From a virus, in the IMG/VR virus record IMGVR_UViG_3300046559_001074, positions 1 to 21,000 of that record: a stretch of 21,000 nt of DNA. The stretch is one strand, 5' to 3'. This document shows positions 19,528-21,000 of the stretch, in pieces. The position numbers were made by a program, and so were the translations under genes. The first letter of the stretch is position 1. Every line of letters starts with the position of its first letter. Under the pieces are notes generated by a model, which worked only from the letters and a program-made list of their open reading frames with translations, ran no database searches and was not told the origin of the DNA.

Positions 19528-20327
19528 GTGATACCGACAGCGCCGCAGCGGAGTCTGCCCTTGCGGCGCTTAGTCCCGGCGGGGGCACACCCCCTTTCGC
19601 TCCCGCCGGGGCGACCTTCGATCCGTACCTCGGGATCATTGAACGGGCCGCGCGCGACCCGGCCATCGACATCCTGAAGCTCGAGGGCCTCATGGGTCTG
19701 CGCGAGCGAATGGAGGACCGGCGCTCGAAGCAGGCCTTCGACCTCGCAATTGCGCACGCTAAGGGCGAGATTGGGCCCATCGTCAAGAACCGCGCCGTCG
19801 ACTTCACCAACAAGGGCGGCCAACGGACGAATTATCGCTACGAGGACTTTGCTGGCGTGGCGGCCGCGGTCGATCCGGTGCTTGCGCGCCATGGGCTTTC
19901 GTATCGCTTCCGCAGCGAGCAGAGCGGCAACAGGCTCAAGGTGATTTGCCGGGTCAGCCACGCCGACGGCTTCGGCGAAGAGACGGCGCTGGAGGCCCAG
20001 AACGACGAGAGCGGCAACAAGAACGCCATTCAGTCGGTCGGATCGGCCGTCACTTATCTGCAGAGGTATACGCTTAAGCTCGCGCTCGGCCTTGCTGCTT
20101 CCAACGACGACGACGGCCGCCTTGGCAAAGACGAGGACGAGCCGCTGATCGACGCCGACCAGGTTGCCCAGCTCCAAGAGCTTCTCTCCGAAACCAAGAG
20201 CAATGTCGGGGTGTTCTTCCTCACCGTCGGCTGCACCACCTTTTCCGACATGACGGTGCCCCAATACCGAAAGGGGATCGCCTTGCTCAACGAGAAGAAG
20301 CGCCGCATGGCGACGGCGACGTCATGA
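19524..20327 (+). CDS. ERF-family single-strand annealing recombinase
   Basis: 267 aa from the ATG at 19524. After a disordered first 40 residues, the ERF domain covers about 45-205: RRSKQAFDLAIAHAKGEIGP, then RYEDFAGVAAAVDPVLARHG, and the family signature GSAVTYLQRYTLKLALGLA followed by NDDDG. ERF proteins form rings that anneal complementary single strands and support circularisation and recombination of phage DNA. The C-terminal 60 residues are a separate helical part. Start and stop are both ATGA overlaps, so it is co-translated with the zinc-finger and methyltransferase genes. Confidence 0.9.
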   Translation: MSDTDSAAAESALAALSPGGGTPPFAPAGATFDPYLGIIERAARDPAIDILKLEGLMGLRERMEDRRSKQAFDLAIAHAKGEIGPIVKNRAVDFTNKGGQRTNYRYEDFAGVAAAVDPVLARHGLSYRFRSEQSGNRLKVICRVSHADGFGEETALEAQNDESGNKNAIQSVGSAVTYLQRYTLKLALGLAASNDDDGRLGKDEDEPLIDADQVAQLQELLSETKSNVGVFFLTVGCTTFSDMTVPQYRKGIALLNEKKRRMATATS

Positions 20328-21000
20328 TCCGTCCGCTGGCGATCGATCTCTTTTGCGGCCTCGGCGGCTGGACCGAGGGATTGCTTGCCGAAGGTTTCGA
20401 TGTCATCGGCTTCGACATCGAGCGCCATGAGTACGGCGCGCACCGCTATCCCGCGCAGCTTGTCGTTCAGGACGTTCGCACCCTGCACGGCTCGCAGTTC
20501 AAGGGCGCGGCGCTGATCGTCGCCTCTCCGCCATGTCAGGCCTACAGCTATCGCGCCATGCCATGGAAACGCGCAAGAGCACTGCCGCCGCCGGACAATG
20601 AATTGTTTGAGACATGCTTCCGCATTCAGCGCGAGGCCAGCGAAGCGGCTGGGAAGCATATCCCGCTGATCGTCGAGAACGTGCGCGGGGCGCAGAAATG
20701 GGTTGGGCGGGCGCGGTGGAATTTTGGCTCGTTCTATCTGTGGGGCGACGTGCCGGCGCTGATGCCGGATATTGCGATCATTAAGAATCATGGCGGTTCT
20801 TGGTTCAATGTTGCCCACAACACGGCGAGTGGTAAGGGAAAGAACCCAGACGGGAGAAAAACGAAAAAAGATAATCTAGGGGGGTATGGCGGCAATTTTG
20901 GCTGGGACGATACGCCGCTTCGACGAGGCAATTCTAAATCCAAGGCGCGCAAAATGGCGAGCGCAATGATCGCAAAGATCCCGCTGCCGCTCGCCCAGCA
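20324..21000 (+). CDS. DNA C5-cytosine methyltransferase, 3' end outside the window
   Basis: The first 225 residues are present and no stop is reached. Motif I is DLFCGLGGWTEG (8-19), the catalytic Cys71 lies in SPPCQAYS (68-75), and motif VI is VENVRGAQ (117-124), with a GGYGGNFGW segment farther on. This identifies a DNA C5-cytosine methyltransferase that would methylate phage or host DNA. The target-recognition end and the last motifs are cut off. No restriction partner is seen, so it is likely an orphan enzyme of the phage. ATGA overlap ties it to the ERF gene. Confidence 0.9.
   Translation, partial: MIRPLAIDLFCGLGGWTEGLLAEGFDVIGFDIERHEYGAHRYPAQLVVQDVRTLHGSQFKGAALIVASPPCQAYSYRAMPWKRARALPPPDNELFETCFRIQREASEAAGKHIPLIVENVRGAQKWVGRARWNFGSFYLWGDVPALMPDIAIIKNHGGSWFNVAHNTASGKGKNPDGRKTKKDNLGGYGGNFGWDDTPLRRGNSKSKARKMASAMIAKIPLPLAQ

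Noticed and set aside
19224-20264. A 346-codon minus-strand open frame opposite the ERF gene
   Set aside because: The plus strand encodes a clear ERF signature with start and stop overlaps; the minus frame has no motif and crosses two other real genes.
1-21000. CRISPR arrays, tRNA genes, insertion sequences and an integrase or attachment site
   Set aside because: No regularly spaced repeats, no cloverleaf-like sequence, no transposase or tyrosine/serine recombinase motifs were seen on reading either strand. A covariance-model and profile search would settle this.

Overview
The window looks like about half of a G+C-rich tailed double-stranded DNA phage (or prophage) genome. The evidence is a terminase large subunit, a P22-type portal, a scaffold, an SU10/DUF5309-type major capsid protein, a GH19-type endolysin, an ERF recombinase and a repressor region, with almost no non-coding DNA and many 1-8 nt gene overlaps. 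High G+C, Shine-Dalgarno starts and overall gene style suggest an alphaproteobacterial host, but that is an inference. The portal type suggests a short-tailed phage, and the repressor with operator clusters suggests a temperate lifestyle. No integrase and no recognisable tail-tube genes lie in the window.

Layout. (1) 1-8134, minus strand, the late block. In transcription order it holds a Gly/Pro repeat protein, portal, a small coiled-coil protein, scaffold, major capsid protein, a conserved 100-aa protein, endolysin, a 58-aa basic protein, a one-helix membrane protein, a repeat plus SPRY-like appendage protein, and the start of another membrane protein. One HNH-type endonuclease gene (2190-2702) is inserted on the opposite strand. 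(2) 8283-10336, plus strand: a DpdA-family 7-deazaguanine DNA transglycosylase gene overlapping terL by 4 nt. (3) 10320-12731, minus strand: six small genes, including a small-terminase-like HTH protein and an out-of-frame overlapping membrane/coiled-coil gene. (4) 12862-15180, plus strand: eight small accessory genes, including a secreted Gln-rich protein with its own terminator, an HTH protein, a zinc-ribbon protein and a second small-terminase-like HTH protein. (5) 15177-17486, minus strand: an Ig-like protein, two Pro-rich proteins, three small proteins and a PC4-like protein. (6) 17695-18520, minus strand: a small helical protein, a VRR-NUC nuclease and a putative small regulator. (7) 18608-21000, plus strand: a CI-like repressor, then a chain of ATGA-overlapping genes (unknown, zinc-finger, ERF recombinase, C5-cytosine methyltransferase running off the end).

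How it fits together. The rightmost genes form an immunity region. Five GGA-N4-TCC dyads lie on both sides of the repressor gene, inside or next to promoter elements, as in the OL/OR arrangement of lambdoid phages. DpdA and the C5 methyltransferase together suggest that packaged DNA carries two kinds of base modification, probably against host restriction. No queuosine-precursor synthesis genes (folE, queD, queE, queC) are in the window, so the precursor would come from the host or from genes elsewhere.

The most novel signal is a pair of 36-bp dyads, each with 12-nt arms around an unrelated 12-nt spacer. They share 23 of 24 arm positions and lie in opposite orientation at 8165-8200 and 12233-12268, bracketing the dpdA-terL-terS-like module.
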